A DNA stretch of 19,979 bases from DATKSG01 sp035531775. Lineage in GTDB: Bacteria > Actinomycetota > Acidimicrobiia > Acidimicrobiales > UBA8190. The stretch covers positions 1 through 19,979 of the forward strand of contig DATKSG010000062.1 of assembly GCA_035531775.1 (NCBI GenBank), written 5' to 3'. The position numbers and the translations under genes were made by a program. The notes under the pieces were generated by a model. The model did no database searches. It was not told the origin of the DNA and worked only from the letters and a program-made list of their open reading frames with translations. Of the stretch, positions 7,801-15,224 are shown one piece after another (the stretch's first letter is position 1; every line of letters starts with the position of its first letter).

Positions 7801-7977
7801 TCAGGAACCCCGTTCGCTGGTGACGGCCTGGTGGAAGAGCTGGAGTCTCTGCCCGGCCTCGACCACGTCGGAGGAGATGTTCGCCGAGACCAGATGCGAC
7901 AGGTGGCCCTCGCTGACGACGATGGCCAGGTCGATGAGGGCGTCTTCAAGTCGGGCAATTCGGTCGGTCACATCCAT
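7801..7977 (-). CDS. Small acidic protein of 58 residues, unknown function
   Basis: A short gene read from ATG 7977 to TGA 7801. The product begins MDVTDRIARLEDALIDLAIV and ends QAVTSERGS. It is hydrophilic with regular Leu/Ile spacing in the first 25 residues (I7, L10, L14, L17), suggesting an amphipathic or coiled-coil helix. There is no signal peptide or Cys. A very good ribosome binding site (AAGGAG, 7983-7988, 5 nt before ATG) and 54-nt spacing to the methyltransferase support a real gene and shared transcription. It could be a partner or regulator of that enzyme. I recognise no family. Confidence 0.62.
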   Translation of the reverse strand: MDVTDRIARLEDALIDLAIVVSEGHLSHLVSANISSDVVEAGQRLQLFHQAVTSERGS

Positions 7978-7982
7978 GACGT

Positions 7983-7988
7983 CTCCTT
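7983..7988 (-). promoter_or_regulatory. Ribosome binding site of the 58-residue gene
   Basis: AAGGAG on the minus strand, 5 nt before the ATG at 7977. It is the main reason this short reading frame is called as a gene. Confidence 0.65.
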
Positions 7989-8032
7989 GCTCTGTTGCGG
8001 TGGCCGCTGCGTAGCTGCTAACACATCAAGCG

Positions 8033-10273
8033 GTGCGAGGCCACATCCGGGGCGGAACGGATGGTCGAGCGGTCCATGGCGGCCGCCGTGGCGCGCTGCC
8101 CGTGCCCAAGACCCTGCCACATCGCCTGGGGGTGGTCGCGCTGGCCATCGTGGGAGTGGTGGCCACCCTGGCCACCACGGCCGTCGGAGCGTCGCGGCCA
8201 CCGGTGATCGCAGCGCAATGCGCCGAGCAGGGCATCACCACGCCGGTGTCCGACGTCAACGCCCAGGCCGGGGACGGCAGGGTGACAGTAGGACTCAATG
8301 CAGCAGGAACGGTGACGGTGTTCAAGTATCCGAACCCGAGCTACTTCAACCAGGTCAAGTACTACACCTCGGCCACGGACGCCCAAGGCGACCCCATTGG
8401 CGCCCTCCCCAACGAGGGGAGTTTCGCCGGCCTGCTCTACCAGGTCCATGGCACCACCCGATTCTCGTGGCTTCGTGACTGGCAGAGCTCGCAGCGGTAC
8501 CTCACTACGGGCACGCCGGTGCCGGTGACTACGTACCGGAACCCGAGCCTGGGCCTCACCGTGGTGGACACCGATCTGGCCACGGTGGCGCCGACAGGAT
8601 CCTTCGTGCGCTCGTTCGACATCGAGCGGGCGACCTCATCTCCAGTGACGGCAGCGAGCCTCGTGTACTACGAGAAATTCAGCCCCATCGCCTCCAAGGT
8701 GGACTACGCCCCGGGCCAGGACAACTGCCTGCAGCAGTTCGACGACCAGCAGGTGGCCGCCTTCGACCGGCAGTCGCAGTCGGTCGTCCACTCGTGGTCC
8801 GGCGTCGACGCCAGCACGGGAAAGCCCTCGTCGGTGGCCGTCGCCTTCGGCTTCGACACCCCGGTGTCGATGCACGAGGTGGGCCGCGACAGCCACGAGC
8901 CCTTGGCCCCGCCGGTGGGACCGGCCGACGGCTTCGACCAGCTCACCTCGGCATCCCACCAACTCGGCGGCGCCAGCTTCGAAGCTGGCCAAGCCACTGC
9001 AGCGTTGGCCACACCGCTCCAGTTCGACAGCGCCGGGCACGCCGCCACCCGCATGATCATCGCCCCCGCGCCCACCTCGGCCGGTGCGCTGGGGGTGCTG
9101 CGGGCCACCAGAGCGGGAACCTTCTCCGCCGAGTGGTCGGCGGTGCAGAACGAATGGTCACACTGGCTCAAGACCGCCGCTCTGCCGGCCACCACTGATC
9201 AGGCAGTGCTCGACGATGCCACGAGGGCGCTCATCAGCATGCGGCTGGCCATCGACCCCGACACCGGTGCCATCGTGGCGTCGGCCGACACCGAGACCCC
9301 CTACGGCGAGGACTGGATCCGCGACGGCGCCTTCATCAACCGGGCGCTCGACATAGCCGGCTACCACGACATCGTGACGCGCCACGATCTATTCGAAGCA
9401 GCCGCCCAATCGTCGCCGGCCCGTCCCGATCCGCTGGCGCCGCCGGGCAACTGGCCCATGGACGTCTACGGCGACGGCACACCGGGAGGCCCCATCCCCT
9501 ACGAGATCGACGAGACGGGCCTCGGCGCCTTCACGTTGTGGGACCACGCCCAGTACCTGCCGGCCGCCCAGAGAAGCGGCTATCTCAAGAAGGTGTTCCC
9601 GGCCATCTCCCGGGCCGCCACGTGGCTGGCATCCTGCGTCGATGCCAAGAACGGCCTCGAATGCCCGGCCAACGAGGACGACAGCTTCACCCCGTCGCAG
9701 ACCCTCCACGGGTCGGGCCCGGCGCTGCTCGGCCTGCGCTCGGCGCTGTCAGCCGCCGGCGCTCTCGGGATCAACAATCCGACCACCGCCCTGTGGAAGA
9801 CCAGGGTGACCGCACTCACCTCGGCCATCGACAAGCTGTGGGACCCGGTGCACGGCGCCTACGAGGAGCAGGCCGGGCGCAGCTCGGCCCTGCCTGTGTC
9901 CTACACCGACGGCGGCTGGCTGCTGTGGCCGGTAGCGCTGCACCCCTACAGCGACGTGCGCATGCAGAACGAGGCCGGCGCCGTGTGGTCGGCCATGGAG
10001 CAGTCCTTCGCCAGCAACTCGGGAGGCTACGAGGGCAAAGCACTGCTCGGTGTGTGCGCCGCCGAGCAGCCGGCCACGCCGGCCCAGCACAGCGCGCTCC
10101 AGTCGGAGTTGCACTTCATGGCCACGACCCTCACCACACCCACCGGGCTCTTCGGCGAGTTCTGGCAGCGCTTCCCAGCCGGTGGCCCCATACGCACCGA
10201 GAACGACATGCCCCATGTGTGGACCGGAGCGCTGTTCTACCTGTCGGCCATGTGCATCGACCCGCCCCGCTAG
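8033..10273 (+). CDS. Secreted GH15-like (glucoamylase/glucodextranase-type) glycoside hydrolase
   Basis: An exported enzyme of up to 746 residues predicted to release sugars from the non-reducing end of an alpha-glucan or related polymer. The signal peptide runs from about residue 25 to 53 (RLGVVALAIVGVVATLATTAVGA). A beta-sandwich-like region (about 80-360) is followed by an (alpha/alpha)6-barrel region (about 385-740). GH15-like landmarks are YGEDWIRDGAFINRAL (424-439), YEIDETGLGAFTLWDHAQY (490-508), NEDDSFTPSQTLHGSGPALL with Glu548 as candidate acid, GLFGEFW with Glu709 as candidate base, and the closing MPHVWTGALFYLSAM. The GTG at 8033 has no clear ribosome site; a GTG at 8102, right before the signal peptide, is an equally good start. 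The substrate is uncertain (starch, dextran, trehalose-type or other). It is divergent from the small gene and converges on the lipoprotein gene with a 49-nt gap. Confidence 0.82.
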   Translation: MRGHIRGGTDGRAVHGGRRGALPVPKTLPHRLGVVALAIVGVVATLATTAVGASRPPVIAAQCAEQGITTPVSDVNAQAGDGRVTVGLNAAGTVTVFKYPNPSYFNQVKYYTSATDAQGDPIGALPNEGSFAGLLYQVHGTTRFSWLRDWQSSQRYLTTGTPVPVTTYRNPSLGLTVVDTDLATVAPTGSFVRSFDIERATSSPVTAASLVYYEKFSPIASKVDYAPGQDNCLQQFDDQQVAAFDRQSQSVVHSWSGVDASTGKPSSVAVAFGFDTPVSMHEVGRDSHEPLAPPVGPADGFDQLTSASHQLGGASFEAGQATAALATPLQFDSAGHAATRMIIAPAPTSAGALGVLRATRAGTFSAEWSAVQNEWSHWLKTAALPATTDQAVLDDATRALISMRLAIDPDTGAIVASADTETPYGEDWIRDGAFINRALDIAGYHDIVTRHDLFEAAAQSSPARPDPLAPPGNWPMDVYGDGTPGGPIPYEIDETGLGAFTLWDHAQYLPAAQRSGYLKKVFPAISRAATWLASCVDAKNGLECPANEDDSFTPSQTLHGSGPALLGLRSALSAAGALGINNPTTALWKTRVTALTSAIDKLWDPVHGAYEEQAGRSSALPVSYTDGGWLLWPVALHPYSDVRMQNEAGAVWSAMEQSFASNSGGYEGKALLGVCAAEQPATPAQHSALQSELHFMATTLTTPTGLFGEFWQRFPAGGPIRTENDMPHVWTGALFYLSAMCIDPPR

Positions 10274-10322
10274 CGGCTGACTGGGCGACACAAGGGATAC
10301 CGAAGCCGGGCGCGGACGCCGG

Positions 10323-10793
10323 TCAGGAGAATCTGCAGCTGGCCTGGCTGGCCGTGGTGCAGGCCCCCTGGCCCAGGTCGGGCACCTCGAAGGACTCCGT
10401 GGTCCCCTTGCCGTCGTGGGTGATCTCGACGATGGACGCGAACCGGCCGTCCACCGGGTCCGACCGCGTCACGGTAACCGGGTAGGGGATGGAGGTGCCC
10501 TGCGCGCAGTTGGGGACGCAACCCAACTCGTTCCTGGTGCCATGGCCGACGGCACGACTGGTGCCCCACACCGACCAACTGAGCCCGGTGGCGATGTCGC
10601 CGGCGTCACCCGAGAAGTAGATGGCCGCCGGCTGCCGCCCCGTCCATCCTCCGATGGTCACGGTAGGCGTAGAGGCGAGGGGCACCCCGACCGGCCTCGA
10701 AGTACCGCTTCCGCAGCTCTCCACCACCGCCGGCAGCATTAGGAGAAGCGCTGGCCGGAGGGCACTGCTCCTGAGGGGAAGACGAACGCGCAT
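10323..10793 (-). CDS. Small secreted protein or lipoprotein, unknown function
   Basis: 156 residues from the ATG at 10793. A basic N-terminus and hydrophobic segment (RPALLLMLPAVVES) are followed by Cys at about residue 27 in VVESC, which could be a lipidated cysteine although Glu at -2 is unusual for a lipobox. The mature part (about 110 residues) is beta-rich with four further Cys, and segments such as ITHDGKGTTESF and GCVPNCAQGTSIPYPVTVTR recall a widespread actinobacterial family of secreted proteins of no known function. Translation could be extended upstream to 10934, but that part is Arg/Gly-rich and not protein-like. No ribosome site precedes the ATG, while CATACT ends 6 nt before it, so a leaderless message is possible. 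It sits 259 nt downstream of the GH5 gene on the same strand. Confidence 0.72.
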   Translation of the reverse strand: MRVRLPLRSSALRPALLLMLPAVVESCGSGTSRPVGVPLASTPTVTIGGWTGRQPAAIYFSGDAGDIATGLSWSVWGTSRAVGHGTRNELGCVPNCAQGTSIPYPVTVTRSDPVDGRFASIVEITHDGKGTTESFEVPDLGQGACTTASQASCRFS

Positions 10794-11052
10794 AGGCGCA
10801 GTATGAACCAAGACAGGGTGAAGTCCCCGGTAGGACGAGTCCAGGCAGGTGAGGGCACCACCTCGCACTGGTGTCTGCGTTAGGTACCCCCTGCCCCCCG
10901 GCCGCCTCGGTCCGCGACGCGTCGCGATCGGCAAGGACGAGCAACTCGCAGCCTCGGACAGTGGCCGCCACTACGAGCGAAGGTACGAAGTGGCCGTCCC
11001 AGCGGCGTCCCTAGGTGTACCTGGAGCTCGTCCTACGGATTTGACCTGGGCT
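10794..11052. other. Intergenic stretch with a 14-bp palindrome
   Basis: No gene is supported between the lipoprotein start and the GH5 stop. It contains a perfect 14-bp palindrome (CGCGACGCGTCGCG, 10913-10926) about 120 nt upstream of the lipoprotein gene. No tRNA fold or T-rich terminator was seen. Confidence 0.5.
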
Positions 11053-12729
11053 TTAGCAGGCTCCGGACGGCCCCGCCGCGCTCAGGTGCAGTGTGACCTG
11101 AGAAGCCGAGGCGACGTTGGTGAGCAGGAGGTGATCGGCGCTGGGCGCCGAGCTGACGGTGGCCCCGGTGACCACCGGGCAGTAGCCGTGGGGGAAGACG
11201 TCGTAGAAGGCGTCGACCGGCACGAAGACGACCGTCGGCGCGACCACGGTGTGGTCCGGAGCGTAGGTGAGAGTGAAGGTCTTGGCGGCCGCGTCCCATG
11301 CCATGGCCGTCGGAGTCCCGGCCACGGCCTGGGCGTAGGGGCGGACGAGCACGGCCGCCTTGATCGGGTCGATCACACCGGCGTCGCTCACAAGGGCCTC
11401 GGTCGATCCTCCGGTCGGATCGTGATACTGCTTCCACTGCCAGTAGCTCCAGCCCACCAGGTTCTCGTCGGCCAAGTTGGCCACCCGTGACAGGTCGGTC
11501 GAATCCTCGCCGGATCCGAACTCGCTCATGAACCAGCCCGGGCCACCCGGTTGCTGCGTCGTCGATGCGGCTGCGCGAGCGCGCTGCTGTTGTTGCATGA
11601 CAACCGCTTCGGGATCGGCGCACATCGGTGAGCTGTTGAAGTCGTAGTAGGCCTGCCCGGCACTGGCCAGGCAGTAGTCGTGGAAGTCGAGGACCAGACG
11701 CCCGAAGGGCATGGCCCCTACCCAGTTCACCGCGCCGAAGTCGTTGGCCACGTCTGGCTCGTAGAACACAAGATGGTTGGGGTCGCTCTTCTCGATTCCC
11801 GCCACCGCTCCCTGGGCCGGGTCGGTGGGCGGGCACACGAGGGGGGCGCCGGTACCCGATACCTGTCCAGGGGTGGCGGTACCTGTGTAGAAGCACTCGA
11901 GCTTGGCGTCGAAAGCTTCGTTACCGACGGCGGTGGCGATCTCCGAGGAGAACGGCTCGTTGAACACGTCGTAGCCGATGACCCAAGGATTGTCGGCGAA
12001 GTGGGAGGCGACGGCTGCCCACACGGCGTCATAATTCTGCTGGAGCCCGCCAGCCACATCGTTGTTCCAGAAGTGCTCAAAGGCGGTGCCCACTGCGGGG
12101 GTGAAGTAGTTGCCCGACCAGTTGCCGGTATTGGTAGGAGGAATGCCGTTGGTGCACACGGCCCAGTCGGGCGCGCCCTCGCCGGCGAAGTACTCGTTGT
12201 ACACGTCCTGGTGCATGTCGACCAGCGCGTAGATGCCGTGGGAGGCGAGCAGCGACACCGTGCGGTCGATTCCGGCCAGGTAACCGGTCAACGTGGTCTG
12301 GTCGTACTGGCCCGGGTCGCCGGCAATGCCCTCGGTACAGGTCTTGGCGCTGTTCACGGGCAACGATCCGGGCTCGAGGCCCTTCCACACGATCCCGAGG
12401 CGCACCACGTCGAAACCGAGGGCGGCCATCTTCGAGGCGTCGGTGTCGCTGAAGGTGGATGCGGTGAGCTCGTAGGGGGGGACCTTGTAGACGGCGTTGA
12501 CCCCGTGCAGGATCAGGGCCCGGCCGTAGGCGTCGCGTAGAAAGGGCCCGCCTGGGGCGGTGACGCACCCGGCCACGGTGTCGGGTGCGGTGGGGGCCAC
12601 AGCACACCACGAGGCGGTGCCGCCGGTCGGGGCCACGCTGCCGTAGGGCGACATGGCCAAAACCGAGGCTCCTGCCAGCGCGCCACTACCCAGCCAGAAC
12701 GTGATCCGCCGAACCGTGTACCTGTGCAC
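11053..12729 (-). CDS. Secreted GH5 endoglycoceramidase-like glycosidase
   Basis: An exported beta-glycosidase of 558 residues. Endoglycoceramidases split the bond between glycan and ceramide in glycosphingolipids; related GH5 members act on sterol glucosides or beta-glucosides. It has a signal peptide at about residues 6-30, then a (beta/alpha)8 barrel with family landmarks: LHGVNAVYKVPPY (74-86), LVDMHQDVYNEYFAGEGAP (169-187), acid/base Glu258 in FNEP, H350 and Y352 before strand 7, and nucleophile Glu403 in MSEFGSG. A C-terminal beta-sandwich from about 470 (VVFVPVDAFY) is normal for this group. The MHQD and GAPDWA motifs separate it from cellulases. The GTG at 12729 follows an AGAAGGG site. 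The G1 peptidase gene ends 67 nt upstream on the same strand, so both may be co-transcribed. Substrate preference needs assay. Confidence 0.87.
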   Translation of the reverse strand: MHRYTVRRITFWLGSGALAGASVLAMSPYGSVAPTGGTASWCAVAPTAPDTVAGCVTAPGGPFLRDAYGRALILHGVNAVYKVPPYELTASTFSDTDASKMAALGFDVVRLGIVWKGLEPGSLPVNSAKTCTEGIAGDPGQYDQTTLTGYLAGIDRTVSLLASHGIYALVDMHQDVYNEYFAGEGAPDWAVCTNGIPPTNTGNWSGNYFTPAVGTAFEHFWNNDVAGGLQQNYDAVWAAVASHFADNPWVIGYDVFNEPFSSEIATAVGNEAFDAKLECFYTGTATPGQVSGTGAPLVCPPTDPAQGAVAGIEKSDPNHLVFYEPDVANDFGAVNWVGAMPFGRLVLDFHDYCLASAGQAYYDFNSSPMCADPEAVVMQQQQRARAAASTTQQPGGPGWFMSEFGSGEDSTDLSRVANLADENLVGWSYWQWKQYHDPTGGSTEALVSDAGVIDPIKAAVLVRPYAQAVAGTPTAMAWDAAAKTFTLTYAPDHTVVAPTVVFVPVDAFYDVFPHGYCPVVTGATVSSAPSADHLLLTNVASASQVTLHLSAAGPSGAC

Positions 12730-12796
12730 CGAGAACCGCCCTTCTCGTCGTGCCCCCGACCGCCGCTATCAGCCTAGCCACGGCCGAGGGAAGCCC

Positions 12797-13567
12797 TCAG
12801 CTGTTGGCCGGGGGGCTGCAGCTGAGGGCGTAGGCGCAGACGTAGAAGCCGTCGCCCAGCCCGTCGAGGGCCGATGGTGTCGTCTCCACCGGCACGGCTG
12901 TCACCGGGATGGCCCCCGCATCGCCAGGGGTCTGCCAGGGACCGCCGTAAGCGACGAAGTCGCCGCCATCGAACAGTGTCTGCCCGACCCCCCCGACCGG
13001 AACGGGCACCAGGCCGAAGGCCGACGGTGCCTCGAAGACCCACTCGGCCGAGGACTCCGACGAGACGTAGGAGACGACGGTGCTGTAGCTCCAGTTGCCG
13101 ACATCGGTGATCGAGATGCGCCAGCTCGAGTTGCCACCCACGCTGGCGATGCTGGCCACCATGAGGTCCCCGGGGTTGACGGTCCCGGGCAGGTCCACCG
13201 GTCCGGCCGGTAGCAGCTCGTACCAGGCCGAGTAGGCCCCGCCGGCGACGAAGTTGTCGATGGGGCTGCTCACCTGCTGGGTGCCGGTCTGGATCAGGTC
13301 CTGGGCGCTGTAGCCGCCGATGCCGACCCAGTTGGCCGAGGCCCCGGGGGGAAGCGACCCGGCGTCGGGCACGACCCAGCTCCCTTCCACGTAGGTGACG
13401 CCCGGGTTGGTGGACACGTAGCCGGCCCAGTTGCCGGTCGGGGTCGCCACCGCGTGCTTGAGCGTCGCCTTGGCGGGGGCCAGTCCTGGACCGCTCGTGA
13501 CCCCGGCCAGGAGCGCGCCGGCGACGATCCCCGACGCCACCAGACGCCGGACCGAGAGCCACTGCAT
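12797..13567 (-). CDS. Secreted family G1 glutamic peptidase (eqolisin type)
   Basis: An exported acid endopeptidase of 256 residues, typical of bacterial G1 members that lack the long fungal propeptide. The signal peptide is at residues 1-25 (RRLVASGIVAGALLAGV). The G1 beta-sandwich follows: GNWAGYV (45-51), VEGSWVVP (60-67), NWVGIGGY (79-86), LIQTGT with catalytic Gln93, AWYELLP (114-120) and AEWVFEAPS (174-182) with catalytic Glu179. The Gln/Glu pair and the WYE and AEW motifs match scytalidoglutamic peptidase. Characterised G1 enzymes work at low pH, so this gene hints at acid surroundings. The ATG is well placed 9 nt after AGGAGG (13577-13582). It lies upstream of the endoglycoceramidase-like gene with a 67-nt gap. 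Confidence 0.9.
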   Translation of the reverse strand: MQWLSVRRLVASGIVAGALLAGVTSGPGLAPAKATLKHAVATPTGNWAGYVSTNPGVTYVEGSWVVPDAGSLPPGASANWVGIGGYSAQDLIQTGTQQVSSPIDNFVAGGAYSAWYELLPAGPVDLPGTVNPGDLMVASIASVGGNSSWRISITDVGNWSYSTVVSYVSSESSAEWVFEAPSAFGLVPVPVGGVGQTLFDGGDFVAYGGPWQTPGDAGAIPVTAVPVETTPSALDGLGDGFYVCAYALSCSPPANS

Positions 13568-13576
13568 GGGTACCGA

Positions 13577-13582
13577 CCTCCT
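13577..13582 (-). promoter_or_regulatory. Ribosome binding site of the G1 peptidase
   Basis: AGGAGG on the minus strand, 9 nt before the ATG at 13567, a full Shine-Dalgarno match that supports this start. Confidence 0.6.
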
Positions 13583-13696
13583 GGGGGGTAGGAGCTACCG
13601 GTCCCCGCCCGGTCCGGTCAGAATGAGAACGGGCTTAAGGGCTCAGGATTGCGGGGGATCGGTGCGCGCCGGTCGCTTCGCTCCCATGCCGCCCCC

Positions 13697-14361
13697 TCAG
13701 CCGGAAGACCCACCCGGCGCCACGGTGGTAGTGGTCGTGCCTGCACGCAGTAACGGACTGCAGGTCTGCAGGGCGGCCTGGACGGTGGGGTTGGTCCGGT
13801 CGAGTCCTGCCAGCGCACCTGGCCCGGTGCCGCTCAGCGTTACACCGTTGTCCTTGAGGCAGCTTTCGAAGGCGGAGAAGTTGCTGAGCCCCGCCCCGCC
13901 GCCGAATCGGAATCCGCCCGCCGGCAACTTGGACCGGCAGGCCGCACCAGGTAGCCGGCGCTGGTAAAGGACTGCGCTTCGGAGATCACCCCCGCCACTT
14001 CCGGCCCCTGGGCGGCGTCACCGGTGTAGGCGAGATACAGCCGCACCACGAAGGGCCGGCCCGGGGAACCACGCAACTCGTCGACGGCGGCCATCCGGGC
14101 GGCTGGGTCCTCGGGCACCGTTCCCGACACCGGGAGCACCGCCCCGGCCGGCCCGCCGGGATAGATCCCGAAGACGATCCTGGACGGTGCCGGTGCGTTC
14201 GGCGACGAGGGCAGAGAACCTTGGCAGGTGTCGTCGGCAGACAGCGCCGACGACAGCGATGCCCCGACGCCGTGGCCCCTCCCCGATGCCGGCACGGCCG
14301 CCACCACGACGACCGAGGTCGCCACCACCCAGCATCCGACCCGCCACCACCGACCGAGCAC
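13697..14361 (-). pseudogene. Broken secreted gene: two fragments in different frames
   Basis: From a GTG at 14361 (GGAAGG upstream) one frame reads a hydrophobic export signal (WVVATSVVVVAAVPASG) and then about 85 plausible residues (RIVFGIYPGGPAGAV, RPFVVRLYLAYTG, EVAGVISEAQSFTSAGYLVR) that resemble the first strands of a secreted TIM-barrel hydrolase. After about residue 140 (near 13941) this frame turns into Arg/Ser-rich nonsense. In another frame from about 13935 to the TGA at 13697, protein-like sequence resumes (LSNFSAFESCLKDNGVTLSG, NPTVQAALQTCSPLL, TTTTTVAPGG), which looks like the end of a different kind of small secreted protein with a paired-Cys 'CL..HGV' style repeat. The total is too short for a whole TIM barrel. 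A deletion joining two genes, or a frameshift (biological or assembly error), explains this best. The original function is unknown. Confidence 0.5.
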
Positions 14362-14416
14362 CCGCCGCCTTCCGTGTCGTCCGCCGCCTCCACGCTACCG
14401 GCCGGACGGTGAAGGG

Positions 14417-14959
14417 TTAGGTGCCGGGCCTCCACCGCCGCCGCTCGAGGACCCGCACCTCGAGCGGCACTGCGAGGACCGGGTGGGTGGTGTGGCGATC
14501 GTGGAGGAACCCGAGCTTGTCCATGACGCGCCCCGAGGAGACGTTCTCGGGCTCGAAGATGCTGAGGATGCGGTCGAGGCCGAGGGGGTCGAAGCCGTAG
14601 CCGAGCGCCGCCGCCCCGGCTTCGACCGCGTAGCCCTGGCCTCGGAATCGCTCTCCGAAGCGCCATCCCACCTCCACCGCCGGCAGCACCTCGGGCAGGA
14701 AGGTGGGCACGTTAAGGCCGGCCCAGCCGGCCATGACGCCGTCCTCCTTGCGCACCACGGCGCACAGGCCAACGCCGTCAGGTTCGTAGCCGGCCACCAC
14801 CCGCTCCAGAAAGGCGGCCGTCTCCTCCTCGCTCTGGCCCCGTCGCAGGGGGAACCACCAGAACGAGGGCTCGGCGTGGAGGAGGGATAGCTCCGAGAGG
14901 TCGGCCATGGTGAAGGGGCGCAGGAGCAGCCGGTCGGTCTCGAGTTCCTCTGGGGCCAT
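14417..14959 (-). CDS. GNAT-family N-acetyltransferase (RimJ/RimL-like)
   Basis: A cytoplasmic acetyl-CoA-dependent acetyltransferase of 180 residues, the usual size for Acetyltransf_3 proteins. It opens with the hallmark LETDRLLLRPFTMADLSEL (6-24), has VEVGWRFGERFRGQGYA (95-111) at the acetyl-CoA pyrophosphate-binding site (the R/Q-x-x-G-x-G/A loop), GAAALGYGFDPLGLDRI (115-131), and ENVSSGRVMDKLGF (137-150), the typical 'N..S.rv.eKlGF' end. The substrate may be a protein N-terminus or a small amine and is not predictable. The ATG at 14959 has no close ribosome site. It is divergent from the GH18 gene and seems a housekeeping-like insertion among secreted enzymes. Confidence 0.9.
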   Translation of the reverse strand: MAPEELETDRLLLRPFTMADLSELSLLHAEPSFWWFPLRRGQSEEETAAFLERVVAGYEPDGVGLCAVVRKEDGVMAGWAGLNVPTFLPEVLPAVEVGWRFGERFRGQGYAVEAGAAALGYGFDPLGLDRILSIFEPENVSSGRVMDKLGFLHDRHTTHPVLAVPLEVRVLERRRWRPGT

Positions 14960-15224
14960 GGGGCCGGATCGTAGGGCTCCCTGAGCCCCTTCAGGAGGCC
15001 CGCAGAGGCCCCCAAAAGCCGTTGATCACTCCAACGAACGGCCCCCGGGGCTGGGGGAGCGTGGGAATCTCCCTGGTGAGGGATATCTGGCCGTGCGGTA
15101 TGCCTGTCGCCTACGTTCTCCTTACGTGGCCGAAGCCAACCTTCCGCCACCGCCGCGGTCCCTGCCCTCGCCCCCGTCGAGCCTTCCCGACGCACCGGGC
15201 CGGGTGGCACTGACGAGGACAGCC
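14960..15224. other. Divergent intergenic region upstream of the GH18 gene
   Basis: 265 bases between the GNAT and GH18 starts. The plus-strand reading frame of GH18 is open back to 15093, but that extension is Pro/Arg-rich and not protein-like. A weak stem (GGCCGTG near 15089 with TACGTGGCC near 15124) is the only structure noted. I compared the area with the c-di-AMP leader common before actinobacterial wall hydrolases and could not match it. Confidence 0.35.
15215..15219 (+). promoter_or_regulatory. Ribosome binding site deciding the GH18 start
   Basis: GAGGA, 5 nt before the GTG at 15225. It favours this start over the upstream GTG at 15093 because a clean signal peptide follows. Confidence 0.65.

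Noticed and set aside
9538..10485. 315-codon plus frame overlapping the GH15-like gene
   Set aside because: A shifted-frame shadow. The GH15-like frame carries the conserved motifs throughout.
11680..12540. 286-codon plus frame antisense to GH5
   Set aside because: The GH5 frame contains both catalytic motifs. The antisense product is Gly/Val/His-rich and unrecognisable.
13587..13599. Inverted repeat GGTAG-GAG-CTACC near the G1 peptidase ribosome site
   Set aside because: A 5-bp stem with a 3-nt loop is common by chance; no supporting promoter or attenuator structure was seen.
15093..15224. Upstream extension of the GH18 gene to GTG 15093
   Set aside because: The extra 44 residues are Pro/Arg-rich without a ribosome site, while GTG 15225 has GAGGA at 5 nt and is followed at once by a normal signal peptide.
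14990..15224. c-di-AMP (ydaO-type) riboswitch before the GH18 gene
   Set aside because: Expected by analogy with actinobacterial wall hydrolases, but the conserved blocks of that RNA were not found in the right order.
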